The translations under genes and the position numbers were made by a program. Below are positions 39,504-50,777 of a stretch of 64,000 nt of DNA, in pieces. The DNA lies in NCBI GenBank assembly GCA_019973155.2, contig BPQB01000067.1, positions 62,001-126,000 of the forward strand, written 5' to 3'. Numbering within the stretch: position 1 is the first letter of the stretch; every line of letters starts with the position of its first letter. The stretch is from Phanerochaete sordida. Lineage: Eukaryota; Basidiomycota; Agaricomycetes; Polyporales; Phanerochaetaceae. The notes under the pieces were generated by a model. It saw nothing but the letters and a program-made list of their open reading frames with translations, was not told the DNA's origin and searched no databases.

Positions 39504-40084
39504 CGGGGCATCTGGGACGGACGCTCCTCCCTTCACTCATTTTCACAACCGCTCGTTTCCCCACCGCTTCCCGACTACGTTGTTTTCACGTCACTTATAG
39601 CCTCAAATCAATGTATTCAGCATACGCCCTTAGTGTAATCATGTCTCTTCCGGTTTCCCACTTTTGTAGATTCCCCCTCACAGGATTAATGCACTTTTCT
39701 CGCATAGACCTCAAGTAGCCCTGCACCGCGGACTTCGCACCCACACGCATCGATGCATCAAGCGTGGTACATAGGTGGGAAGGTATGAGGCCTGTACAGT
39801 TCTCAATCCTGAACAAGGGTCGAAGGACGAAGATATCAGATATTCGTCTGCCCTCTTCGTATCGCCCTCTCTCTCTCCAGCTCTCGAAAGGCCGCGTACG
39901 ATAGACCGCGTGCGGTGCCTTGACAGGGCCTTTTCCTCCATACGTGACCGACATGCGCGCCCCGATGGTGAGTCGGACGAGGAGTGAGGAGACTAGACTG
40001 AAGCATCTGCCTGATCGTAGGTTCACTCCGTAGTCTGAATCAAGGAACAAATGCGTACCTGTCGGTGCTGTGGACGCAGAACAT
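39504..40084. other. Convergent spacer
   Basis: 3' flank between the Rco1-like gene and the small minus-strand gene. No gene or repeat seen. Confidence 0.45.
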
Positions 40085-40312
40085 TCACGTTGGGGAGCGG
40101 CGCGGCGCCGACGCAGGGGTGGCACCGCCGAACCCGTACATGGAGCTCAGCGCGCCATAGGCGGCCTCGAAATCCTTCGTCTTGCCGGCGGAGAGGTCCT
40201 CCTTGGTACGCGACTGCTTCGACAGCGTGGCCGATGACATTACGCTCGACGCGTCGGATGTGAGCGTCACGGTGGACGCAGAGAAGTCAGATTTGCGAGA
40301 GAAGAATCGCAT
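40085..40312 (-). CDS. Small conserved hypothetical protein (75 residues)
   Basis: Single-exon minus-strand frame starting MRFFSRKSD and ending at TGA 40085-40087. It has a basic N-terminus, a Ser/Thr-rich middle (STVTLTSDASSVMSSATLS), then KTKDFEAAYGALSSMYGFGG and a short Ala/Pro/Arg tail. The DFEAAYGALSSxYGFGG pattern is one I associate with short agaricomycete proteins of unknown function, which is why I accept this frame despite its size. There is no signal peptide or membrane segment. Function unknown. Confidence 0.6.
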   Translation of the reverse strand: MRFFSRKSDFSASTVTLTSDASSVMSSATLSKQSRTKEDLSAGKTKDFEAAYGALSSMYGFGGATPASAPRRSPT

Positions 40313-41050
40313 CTTTCGTGGAGCTATCGGGATAGCGTCCACGAATGAAAGCTGGCAGGCAGGCTGTGGAATCAACTAGGCCGTACGTCTCAAGTCTTTA
40401 TACTCCACGGCCTGCTGCTGCCTCTCCGCCTGAAACATGGACTGAGGGCGGGTGTAGGAGCCCTGGAACCTAGCAACGGCTCGACACCAAACTGAGACGC
40501 AGCGACAGAACGCGAGCTGACTCTCTGAGCCACCTAAAGCTACACTGTTGCCGAGGATCCCCGCCGTGGCGTCTGTATACGGGGATGCGTTTGACTCGGG
40601 CGGGACCGCAGCGGATGCGCGCCCAAGCCCGTCGACACCACATCGGAGGCAATGCTCGTTCACCTGCAGCTCGGGTAAGTGGAGTGCAACTTGGTGGCCT
40701 TGGTCAGAGCCCTTAGCTCATCTTCATGCGCCAGGTCTGACGGGGACGAAGCCAGATACACCCCGGACGCGTCGGCATCCGACCGCAGCAATGGCTCGGA
40801 ATGATACAGCCGCTGGCAGAGGTCTGGCGCAGGTGCCTGATGCTGGGGATCGAAACACCAACGACGCCGCTCCCTTGGCTTTCCTCACAGGCCTTGGCTG
40901 TCCATGTTCAAGGCGGTGAAACCACCTGCTCGGACCGTAGTATTTCCTGGGACAGGAAGATTGAGACAGTGAATGTGCCGCAATAAATTTGTGCTGTGTC
41001 GCGATAACTAGTTAGCTCAGCGAGCCTCAAGCACGCTTGCGCGCATAATC
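40313..41050. other. Spacer with coding-like minus-strand frames
   Basis: A minus-strand frame ending at TAG about 40377-40379 (last residues QAERQQQAVEYKDLRRTA) and another around 40690-40860 (GVYLASSPSDLAHEDELRAL) look like coding sequence but lack a recognisable start or family. They may be exons of an unknown gene or relics. Not annotated as a gene. Confidence 0.35.
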
Positions 41051-43202
41051 CTAGATGTCGACGTCAGCCATGTGCATGTCGTACCCCTGCTTGATAAGAT
41101 CCGCCGCCTTCTTCGATCGTGGACGCAGATCACAAGGGAAGGGCTTGGGATAACTGTCCGCACCCATCAGCATTCGTCTACGCACATCACTAATGTGCCT
41201 TCACCTTGTCAAGGCAGTGCCGAACTCAATGTTAGGCTTAATGATATTGCCCGCGCCGTCTCTAGTCTCCTGAATATCGAACACAGCAAGGATTCGCGCG
41301 ACAGCTATCCACACCATGTCGAGGGCGAGATAGCGACCGGGACAGATACTTCCTAGCTGTGAGTAAATGTACAATTAACAACTAGCGGCCCGTCTTACCG
41401 TCTTCCCCATCCGAAGACTGCGCCCTGCGGGAAGATCTCGCCTGCGCCTTCGGGCTTGGGCAGGAACCGCTCGGGCTTGAACGATTGCGGGTCGTGAAAG
41501 TGGCGTGGATCCCATGTAATGCTCCTACACCCGGGACAGCACTCGTGAGCCGGGCGGGGCCCGTCTGATATGGTCCTAGACGTACCTAGCGTTAGCGATG
41601 ATGAAAGCACCCTTGGGAATGCGCATTCCCCGATATTCATCGTCATCTACTGCTCGATGGGGCAGACCAGAAGGAAACACAGGGTGCCATCTAATGGAGT
41701 AATTATAGCGCGCTCTGCTACCTAGGCAAATCGAAGCACGAACCTCATGGTCTCCTTGACGATGCAATCGACATACGGGAGAGCGTCGCGGTCGGTGAAG
41801 TCGGGAAGGCGGCCGCCTTCGGTGATTTTGTCTATCTCTTCCTGGCCTTTGCGCTGTACCTCAGGGTTCATCAACATGCATGCAAGGAATATCACGATGG
41901 TATGATAGCTCTGCGACGATGTCAGCCGAGTGAAGTCTGCGCCGACCAAAGGACGGTTGTCTCGCTTACGGTCTCGGACCCGCCTGCGCGGAAATCAGTA
42001 TGGCTGCTCATAGAGATGCTGGAATTTATGGGACGTGCCTCCGAATATCATATGCGCCACCATTCCCAGGTCGTATCGGCTCTCCGCTGAAAGCTGTCCC
42101 TCTCTTGAGAGGTCTTCCAGCTGATGCGAAACGAATGAAGACTTCGCAGTGCCAGCGGCCTGCGAGAAGGGATTATGAGGTTACATTGAAGTCAGTGGCT
42201 GTTGACATACTAGCTGTCGCTGCACATCGGATATTGGGTTTTGAACGTGCTGCCTCACTATCGGCTTCGTTTCTGCCAAGTTATCGACGGTCATCCGAGC
42301 TCGATCTGGGAGACGTTGGGACGTTAGGCGCACCTTCTATATACTTGATAAACCAGGCTCCAGGGAACCAGGAAGGAAGCTTGTCGACTAGGAAGCAATT
42401 TCAGCGCCGTGATAGGACACTCGCTTCGAGGACTCTGAACTCACATATAGGGGATACGTCCAACAACGATGGCCTCGCAGTGGCGCTGAGAATGTCAATG
42501 ATCTCCTCAGCCATGCGAAGGTACTCGTCGTCTTCCGAGAGAATACGGTGGCCATAGGCAATCTCCATGATCATCGCGGTTGTGTATCTGCATCTCCATC
42601 CTCAGCAGGTGCAGACGATCCCGAGTCACTCCAATAGCTACCGGTGAACGTGGCGATCCATCTTGCCTGGCTCGTTGAGGAAGTTATAGAGCATGACGCA
42701 TGCCTCTTGTTCTTGTATATGAGCGTAGACGGCTACCTTGTCTTTCTCGAACGGAGACTGGATCATTTTACGCTGCCTCTTAAAGTATGGCCCATATGGT
42801 AGGAACACAAGCGCGTCCTTCCATCCAATCCTGACAACGATTGAGCAATTTTCCCTCAAAGGGCTATCTCACGCCGTACCTTTCGTACATCGGGAAGCTT
42901 GGGCGGTCGGCGTAATTGGAGCCTCGCCTCTCCAGAAGGTCTGTTGCCGCCTCCTGGCTGCTCAGTATAATAAGACGTTTCCCGAGGATATCCAGGGACA
43001 TGACGTCCCCATGTGTCTGGGCCCAGCCGTGGAAGACTTCAGCAGCGTCGTTTGTATTCGGCATAAGTCGAAGATGCCCAATGAGAGGATCTGCCGGGGG
43101 GCCCGGTGGCAGCGAGAGCCGCCGCGTGCGACGCCGTTGCACCACCTGTATGACGACGAAGGCGAGCAGAATCGCAACGGGAACCAGAGTGGTGAGGTCC
43201 AT
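41051..43202 (-). CDS. Cytochrome P450 monooxygenase, array copy 1
   Basis: Haem-thiolate monooxygenase anchored in the ER by an N-terminal helix (LVPVAILLAFVVIQVV), followed by the proline hinge LSLPPGPPADPLIGHLR. The I-helix motif appears after splicing as AGGSETSYHT, the K-helix ExxR as KETMR, the PERF region as FKPERFLPKPEG, and the haem loop as FGWGRRICPGRYLA with the cysteine ligand. The last exon ends YDMHMADVDI at TAG 41051-41053. About ten introns, all with plausible borders, restore the frame throughout. The haem-loop intron uses an acceptor ending GGAAG. Fungal relatives of this type are often labelled O-methylsterigmatocystin-oxidoreductase-like (CYP64-related). The substrate is unknown and would need a redox partner (CPR) not present here. 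Most similar to the three following copies. Confidence 0.92.
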
Positions 43203-43592
43203 TCCGATGGCGCGGAGAGAGAGAAGTTGCAGCGATTATCCCACATAACATACCATGCGAATGCCCTCGCCGGAAAGCGTAGCGAGCAATTCGTCACGGC
43301 TCGTATCGCCGGCGTGACGAGATTTCTACGCTGACTCCGAGGTCACAATCTATGCGAGCGAGCGTTCGGCAGGCATGTGCGCAACTCTATAGACGATCTC
43401 CGCGGCCCAGGTCTGCGTATATCTGCGGCGACGTATTACATTCAGTGCCAATAATGATGGTCAAGGGTCCCACCTTCCTGAGCTCGGTGCACAGTACCAA
43501 AAGAATCCCGCAACCCCAAAAGCATGATCGGAACAACAAGGCAGCCGCTTCCACACGCCCGCGGGATCGACTAAGCATGAAAGTGTGTGCAG

Positions 43593-43600
43593 TATTTATA
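43593..43600 (-). promoter_or_regulatory. Candidate TATA box of P450 copy 1
   Basis: TATAAATA on the minus strand, 391 bases ahead of the ATG at 43202. The distance is long, so the assignment assumes a long 5' leader. Confidence 0.35.
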
Positions 43601-43682
43601 GTCTGGCAGTTCGATGGTCAGTCCAGCCACGATATATACGAACTGGTAAGCTGCATGTCGTCGGTACTCACATTCTTGCTCG

Positions 43683-43793
43683 GAGAGCAAGCTTACCCCC
43701 CAGCGGATGACGGGCGGCTGAAGCTCTATTTGGCACTATTGACCTCTTTCCTGGCCTCGGTAATCGTCTCCCACGATTTCTACCCTCCTGCTC
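43683..43793. repeat. Direct repeat, copy A
   Basis: Matches 44815-44929 in the same orientation. Shared blocks include GAGAGCAAGCTTACCCCC and GGCGGCTGAAGCTCTATTTG. Mostly transitions and small indels separate the copies. No terminal inverted repeats seen. Confidence 0.7.
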
Positions 43794-44398
43794 GCGCCGG
43801 CGGGGGACCACCGTGGCGCACCTGCCAGCTGCCCGAAACCCCGCCCGGAGATTGGCGAATGGTCCATGGCACATGCTACGGAGCCCGTGGGTGAGGCCAG
43901 AGTGCAGGTGTTCGATGCCCGCAGTCTGCTCAGTGCTGACTGGTAGCGGGACGAGCCCCCGGTGCCGCGACGACGACAGACGAGGTAAGTGAGTAATAAA
44001 CTAACGGACGCCAGATTACGCAGGCGCCTTGGGACTCGGAGTCGTATGCTCACGAGTATGGTTATCGGTTCGACCACTTCATTCCTTGCATGTATTGAAA
44101 GGCAAGCAGCCAACCATGCACCTCCTTGACTGGAAGGAGTACAAATCCGCCGGTCCGTGCCTGTCATGGTAAGCAGGGCGGCCTCGCAGGACGAGTCGAC
44201 TGTGGGGGTAGAAAAGATATATTGATGCAAAGACGGACATACACGCTATGCTATGCTATGACCTTGATAGTGAGGCAGCGAGTCCAAGCGAAGTGTCGAC
44301 AGGTCGGGAGGAATCCGAACATGAGTGAGGGCGGGTCGGATAAGCGCGCAATTCTCCCTGCAGAGGAATTGCTGCGCACGTGAGACCAGGAGATGACG

Positions 44399-44858
44399 TC
44401 ATGGCCAACGGACCACAATCACATGCCTCAACTTTCCCCGTAAAATGCTGGAGAAGTTGACAACATGTGATTCGTCGCCGCACTCGAGCTCCAAGTGCGC
44501 GACGGTGCCCGCGCTATGCTCACCGACGACTTCTGTAATCGCCGACGCGTGCAAAGCAGAAGGTGGACTGACGAGTCTGGAGCTCACCTCATCGGCCTCA
44601 GAGTCGCGCACAGGCGTGTCGCAGATTGAGCCGTTGTGAATGTCGTCGATACCGGCGACGACGCCGACCCCAGTGCGTCGCTCGTCGGACTTGGCGATGT
44701 TGAGCCTACATGCGCTCCACTAGCCGCACAGTACTGGGGACAGTGCAGGGAATTTCGCACTCTACGGTGGTGTCGGGGTCGTGGAGGGCGGAGACGCGGT
44801 CGTGGTGGACGACAGAGAGCAAGCTTACCCCCAAGCGGATTGCACGGGCGGCTGAAGC
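44399..44858 (-). pseudogene. Frameshifted coding-like relic, family unknown
   Basis: On the minus strand one frame reads HDPDTTVECEIPCTVPST and on to VRLVERM before TAG. The next frame takes up immediately with LNIAKSDERRTGVGVVAGID and continues to TGA at 44399-44401 through SAGTVAHLELECGDE and LRGKLRHVIVVRWP. Composition on both sides of the shift is ordinary protein-like, which suggests a single-base indel in a former gene. An intron is an alternative explanation. No family recognised. Confidence 0.35.
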
Positions 44859-44929
44859 TCTATTTGGTACTGTTTACCTCCTTCCCAACCTCGGCAAGTG
44901 TTTCCCACGGTCTCCGCCCTCCTGCTCAC
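44815..44929. repeat. Direct repeat, copy B
   Basis: Partner of 43683-43793, about 1.13 kb away. It directly adjoins the relic coding stretch at 44399-44858. Confidence 0.7.
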
Positions 44930-45299
44930 CGCTCAACCTCTCTGAGCAAAGACCGCACCGCACCGCAGGCGCCTTTCGATTGTGGTTGTCGTCAGGGAGG
45001 AATCAAAGCGTTGACAAGCCGATAAGCACTCGAGGCTAAGCGTGGAAATACTTTCAAATAACAAGACGCGTGACTGGCAGCTGCTCCGAGCCGATCATAT
45101 TGTCTCGAGGAATGAAGGTGGATGCTTAGACGTTCAGACTAGTCTGCTGTTCGAGAGGTAATATACATGCTGTTATCATAGCTGGATAGACCAGGAGCCA
45201 AGTGTGAGCCGAGCCGTAGGTGCGCTCGTAAGTTCGCTCGTCGGAGGACAATGTGCTGTCCGACCAGAACGTCGGAAAGATGGAGGCAGAAATATGCAG

Positions 45300-47452
45300 C
45301 TAGGGCCCGACGTTAGACATATGCATGTCGTACGCTTGCTTGATGAGCTGTTCGGCTGCATCTGATCGCGGGCGTAGGCTGCAGGGGAAGGGCTTGGGAT
45401 GGCTGCTCGGCATGATCAGCATCTACTTCCGCGAAAGACCTGTGGAACTAGCATACCTGGTGAGAGCAGTGGAGAACTCGATAGCGGGCTCGATGATATT
45501 ACCTGCAGCGTCGCGGCCTTTTTGGATCTCGAAGACGGCGAGCATGCGGGCAATGGCTATCCAGACCATGTCGTGCGCGAGATGGCGACCGGGACAAACG
45601 CTGTCATCGCTATGAGCGCATAGGCTGACCAAGAGGAGTGTACAACTCACCGTCTGCCCCAGCCAAATATGGCACTTTGCGGAAACGTTTCCCCTGCGCC
45701 TTCAGGCTTGGGAAGAAGTCGTTCAGGCTTGAAGGATTGGGGGTCGTGGAAGTGGCGCTCATCCCATGTTATGCTCCTGCGTTATGTGCAAGTCTCAGTC
45801 GCCTTAATGGGAGGTCGAATGCTTAGAGACTCGCCTGGAGTTGGCGATGATAGTAGCGCCCTTAGGGATGTGCATTCCGCGGTACTCGTCGTCCTCCAGT
45901 ACTAGATGGGGTATGCCGATGGGGGTCACTGGATGCCATCTACAGACCGCAGTGTGTCAATCCTGGTGCGTTGCAGTCCTTCAATAGGCATCCTGACGCA
46001 CCTCTCAGTCTCTTGAACGATACAGTCGATATATGGGAGCATGTCACGGTCAGTAAAGTCCGGGAGACGACCAGTCCCGACGACCCGGAGGATCTCTTCG
46101 TGGCCCTTCTGTTGTGCCTCGGGGTTCAAAAGCATACACGCGATAAACGTCGTGATGGTGTGATAACCCTAAGCTACATTAGCTGGGGAAAACGGGCGGA
46201 CAGCCTGGTCGCTCGCTCACCGTCTCCGCTCCACCTGGGGGAAAATTAGCTCTTTCTGTTCAGGACCACAGTCCAGCCTACGTACCTGCGAATATCTGGT
46301 ATGCCACGTTTTCTACGTCGTGAAGATTTTCGGGAGTAAGCTGTCCCCTACTCGAGAGCTCTTCAAAATGTTGCGATACGAATGATGGTATCGCAGTGCC
46401 AGCAGCCTGTAGAGGATCAATCATGTATTCGGTCTCGGCGAAGGAAGTCGTCACGTACGAGCTGCTCCTGTACATCAGAAATTGGTGTCTGCATGCGCTG
46501 AATAACTTTCGGCCTTGTTTCTGCAGCACAATGTCTGTGCATCAACTTCGACCTGGTTATTAAATCACAGACGTGACATACCTGCAATATATTTGACGTG
46601 CCACGCGCCCGGGAACCACGCCGGGACGTTCTCGACTGCGTCAACACGTGAGCTACGGTAACACCACATCCAGATGCAGTCTCGAGGACTCACACAGAGG
46701 AGACATGTCGAGCAACGACGGCCGTGCGCTGCCATGCAGGACCTCAAAAATTTCCTCGGCTGCGCGAAGGTATCCGTCGTCTTCCGAGAGGACACGATGC
46801 CCGTATGACAGCTCCATGATGATCGCAGTTGGGTACCTGAACGGGTATGTACGTGAGCTAGAGTTGGTGGGATATCGCGACAGGACTCACCGATGAATGT
46901 GGCGGTCCATCTCTTCGGGTTTGTTGAGGAGGCCGTACAGCATGATGCATGCCTCCTGTTCCTCGATGTGTCTGTACGCGGGTACTTTCTCCTTTTCGAA
47001 CGGGGCCTGGAGCATCTTGCGCTGCTTTCGGAAGTATGGGCCGTACGAGAGGAACACGAGCAGGTCTTTCCATCCGAGCCTGCCATGTCCGTCAACATAA
47101 TCGTTACTCAAAGATGGGATGTTTTCTCGCACCTTTCATAGATGGGGAAATTAGGGCGGCCGGCGTACTTGTAGCTGCGCTTCTCGAGCAGGTCCGTGGC
47201 TGCCTCCTGGCTGCCCAGCACCACGACATGTTTACCCAGAGCGCTCAGGAACATGACGTCCCCGTACGTCTGGGACCAGCTGTGGAAGACCTCCGCAGCG
47301 CTGTCGGTATCCGGCAAAATCCTAAGGTGGCCAATGAGCGGGTCTGCTGGTGGGCCTGGTGGGTACGGAAGCCTCGACCGTCGCCGTCGAGCAGTCTGCA
47401 CAAGGATGAAGACGCATAGGAAGACGAGAACAGCCAGGGTCGTGAGGTCCAT
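45300..47452 (-). CDS. Cytochrome P450 monooxygenase, array copy 2
   Basis: Paralogue of copy 1 with the same layout: membrane anchor (LAVLVFLCVFILVQTA), hinge LPYPPGPPADPLIGHLR, B-C region GWKDLLVFLSYGPYFRKQRK, an I-helix region built around YHTITTFIACMLLNPEAQ, ExxR in QETER, WHPVTPIGIPH, FKPERFLPKPEGAGE, and haem loop FGWGRRVCPGRHLAHDM. C-terminus ends HMSNVGP at TAG 45300-45302. One intron (45777-45834) appears to use a GC donor (CCAG|GCGAGT) where the three paralogues have GT at the same position. All other introns look canonical and no stop codon interrupts the frame. Substrate unknown. Confidence 0.92.
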
Positions 47453-48068
47453 CGCTGCAGGGGTGGGCGAGGACGCTGGAACCTTGTACGCTGCACTCGC
47501 GGTCTTATCTCACCAGCCGCTCCATGAGACCCATGTGAGCCATTCTTCGAGCTCCATTTACGCAGAACAGTGGAAGAAACGTTGCGCAGCTTCTGAAATT
47601 CCGAAGGTCACTTTATCAGTGTCGACGCTGGCACGAGATCGCTGCTGTGCTGCTCACCGTCCGACAAATAGGACACTTGCTCCGTGATGCGTTCGTCATA
47701 ACTTACGCCGGTACGCTTCTCTGCGATGAAGATTTACATATGGAGTTGATGAACAAGCTTTCTCAGACAGAAGTCGCGAATTCAGTAGCCTGCAGGCTGC
47801 AGCACCCTGTCACGTTCCGGTTGGAGCAGCATGTGCAGACGAACGCGTCCTAGACGAACACATAATTGCTTGGCATCAGCACAAATTGAATGCAACGTCG
47901 CGATATTACTCTGGCGTGTACTCTCATGGTGGTCGGGATGAAGGATACTCGGACTGTCGACGCATCGATTAGTACGCAAGCTAAGCGTGGGAATTCATCC
48001 AGTATTGTAAGCGCGCGAAATCAAACCTATGTTCAGCGAAATCCGGCCAAGCACGGCGTACTGGAATG
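47453..48068. other. Spacer between P450 copies 2 and 3
   Basis: Promoter of copy 2 and 3' flank of copy 3. No gene or repeat seen. Confidence 0.5.
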
Positions 48069-50204
48069 TTAAGCCCCAACGTTGGCCATGTGCATGTCGT
48101 ACGCCTGCCTGATAAGCTCCGCAGCCTTTTCTGATCGCGGGCGCAGGTCGCAGGGGAAGGGCTTCGGGTGACTGCTCATCCTGGTCAGCATCCGCCTTCG
48201 CGAGAAGCCAGCGACACCAAACCTCGTGAGATTCGTAACAAACTCGATGCTGGGCTCAATAAAGTTGCCCGCAGCGTCGCGGGCTTTCTGGACCTCGAAG
48301 ACAGCAAGAATTCGCGCGATGGCGATCCAGACCATGTCATTGGCAAGATATCGACCGGGGCAGATTCTGCCATCCGCGTAAGCTCGGCAGGAATGCACTC
48401 AAGACAGAAAATCTCACCGTCGACCCCAGCCAAAAATGGCCCCTTGCGAAAGGGTCTCGCCTGCGCCTTCAGGCTTAGGCAGGAATCGCTCGGGCTTAAA
48501 GGAGCGGGGTTCATGGTAGTGACGCTCGTCCCATGTCAAGCTCCTGCGCACCATCCAAGGCTCAGCTAAGCTGCCTGAAAGTAATGGCTCGAGACGAACC
48601 TCGCATTTGAGATTACAGTGGCATCCTTCGGGATATGCATCCCACGATATTCGTCGTCCTCCATCACTCGATGAGGTACACCGAGAGGAGTGACCGGCTG
48701 CCATCTGGGTAAATCATACTGAGACGTTCTGTTACTTCTGAACGAATCGCGGTACGCACCGCTCGGTCTCCTGAACAATACAGCTGACGTACGGCAGTGC
48801 GTCACGGTCGGTAAAGTCTGGCAGACGGCCGCTTCCGACCACTCTGAGAATTTCTTCGTGACCTTTGCGCTGTGCCTCGGGGTTCAGGAGCATGCATGCG
48901 ACGAACGTAGTGACAGTATGGTAGCTCTAAGTAAACGTCAATTGGAATAAAAGATCCTTCCAGGATGAGATCGTCTAACTTAGTGTCTCGGTTCCGCCTG
49001 GCCAATCATGAGCATGTCTTTCATGTGCCATGAAGTCCCAGACGTACCCGCAAATGTCTGATACGCCACCATGCTGACATCGTACCGGTTCTGAGCAGTA
49101 AGCTGCCCATCCCTCGAAAGTTCTTCGAGTTGCTGAGCCACATACGACGGTTTCGCAGTGCCAGCAGCCTGAGATGATATTTAACTCAACATACTGCGTT
49201 AAGGTAGGAAAGAAGACGCACAAGCTGGCGTTTTACGTCATATATTGGCTTCTGCATACACTCCTCCACTTTTGGCTTTGTTTCTGTACGAACAGACGAG
49301 AAGTGGACGTCAAATTTAGCTCACTGTACGGCTTTGAGCAAGCGTACCTTTAATATATTTGACAAACCACGCTCCCGGGAACCAGGCGGGAAGGTTCTCA
49401 ACTGAATTAGCACGTTAGCGTTAGTATTGAGACCCGGCTCTGGAGACTCACATAGAGGAGATACGTCTAGCAGCGACGGTCGTGCACTGTCACGCAGGAC
49501 TTCGACGATCTGCTCAGCCGCCACCAGGTAATCGTCATCTTCCGAGAGAATGCGATGACCGTACGTGAGCTCCATGATGATCGCGGTCGCGTATCTGGAC
49601 GTCTTGTATGAGAGCAAACGAGCGCGTGTCACAGTCGTACTTACCGATGAACGTGGCGATCCATGTCCTTGGGCTTGTCGAGGAAGTTGTAGAGTAGGAC
49701 GCACGCCTCCTGCTCTTCAATATATCTGAAAGCTGGCACCTTTTCCTTCTCGAAAGCGATCTGGCCCATCTTGCGCTGCTTCCTAAAATACGCACCGTAT
49801 GGCATGAACGCCAGCAGATCCTTCCAGCCAAGCCTGCCACGCTGTTTAGTAAATTAGACCCAAGCGCGGTACATTCTGCCATACCTTTCGTACATGAGAA
49901 AACTTGGGCGGCTGGCGTACTTCAGGCTTCGCTTCTCGAGCAAGTCCGAGGCGGCCTCCTCGCTACACAGCACGACTATGCGCTTCCCAAAAATGTTCAG
50001 GGATATGACGTCGCCAAATGACTGAGCCCAGCCGTGAAAGACCTCCGCGGCGTCGTTGGTTCTCGGCATAACCCTAATATGGCCGATCAGTGGGTCGGCG
50101 GCGGGACCTGGAGGGTATGGGAGCCTGTGCCAGCGCCTTTGAGCGACATGTACAAGGAGAAAGAGGCATGGCAAGGCAATAACAGTCAGTATGGCGAGGT
50201 CCAT
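48069..50204 (-). CDS. Cytochrome P450 monooxygenase, array copy 3
   Basis: Paralogue with anchor LAILTVIALPCLFLLVHVA, hinge LPYPPGPAADPLIGHIR, GWKDLLAFMPYGAYFRKQRK, I-helix region with SYHTVTTFVACMLLNPEAQ after a short exon, ExxR in QETER, WQPVTPLGVPH (glutamine where copies 1, 2 and 4 have histidine), FKPERFLPKPEGAGE, and haem loop FGWGRRICPGRYLANDM. C-terminus YDMHMANVGA, stop TAA (48069-48071). The intron layout matches the other copies and the frame is uninterrupted. A TATATAA box lies 181 bases ahead of the ATG. Confidence 0.92.
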
Positions 50205-50777
50205 CGCGCCTGAGTTGGGAGGGAGTCACTCGAAGACGTTGCGTCAGTCTTATCTCACCATTTACTCTGCACCGTGTGAGCCACGGGGTGCAGAACAGGA
50301 GAAGACGCATCCTGGTAGCCTGACTGGGTTCGGAGAAGCACTTGATCAATCACTGGCTATCACTATGGTGTAATTTGACTCGCCTTATATAGAGTAACAC
50401 AGTCGCTCTACGGTGCTTCCGGGAAAGCCGTAAGTTTACTATAGGCCGACAAACTTTGAGTATTCTTCACAACGTTCTTCATTCCATGAAAGCATGATGT
50501 TGAGATATTATTTCGACACGCGCGGTCGACGCTCAGCAACAGTGCGACTCAAAGGATTAGAGTACTCTCGTATCTGTGTGGTGGTCCTGACTGAACAGTG
50601 GAAACATCTGGCGCGTCCAAAAGCGCTTTAGTTGAGCGTGGGAATATCCACAGACCCAGAAGCGCGCAAGAGGCGTGAAAGAAATCGTCCCTCAATTCTA
50701 TACGTGCTACATACGTGGTACATCCGCTCATCCGACGCCAGAAACGAGCTCGGAGGTGCGGAACGGTGCATGAAATA
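50205..50777. other. Spacer between P450 copies 3 and 4
   Basis: Contains the copy 3 promoter. Otherwise no gene or repeat seen. Confidence 0.5.
50385..50391 (-). promoter_or_regulatory. TATA box of P450 copy 3
   Basis: TATATAA followed by GG on the minus strand, 181 bases before the start codon. Confidence 0.5.

Larger units (their letters stand above)
43203..45299. other. P450 spacer with relic sequence
   Basis: Holds a duplicated segment of about 115 bp (43683-43793 and 44815-44929), a frameshifted coding-like minus-strand stretch (44399-44858) and an isolated exon-like plus-strand piece (44025-44098). No intact gene found. Confidence 0.5.
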
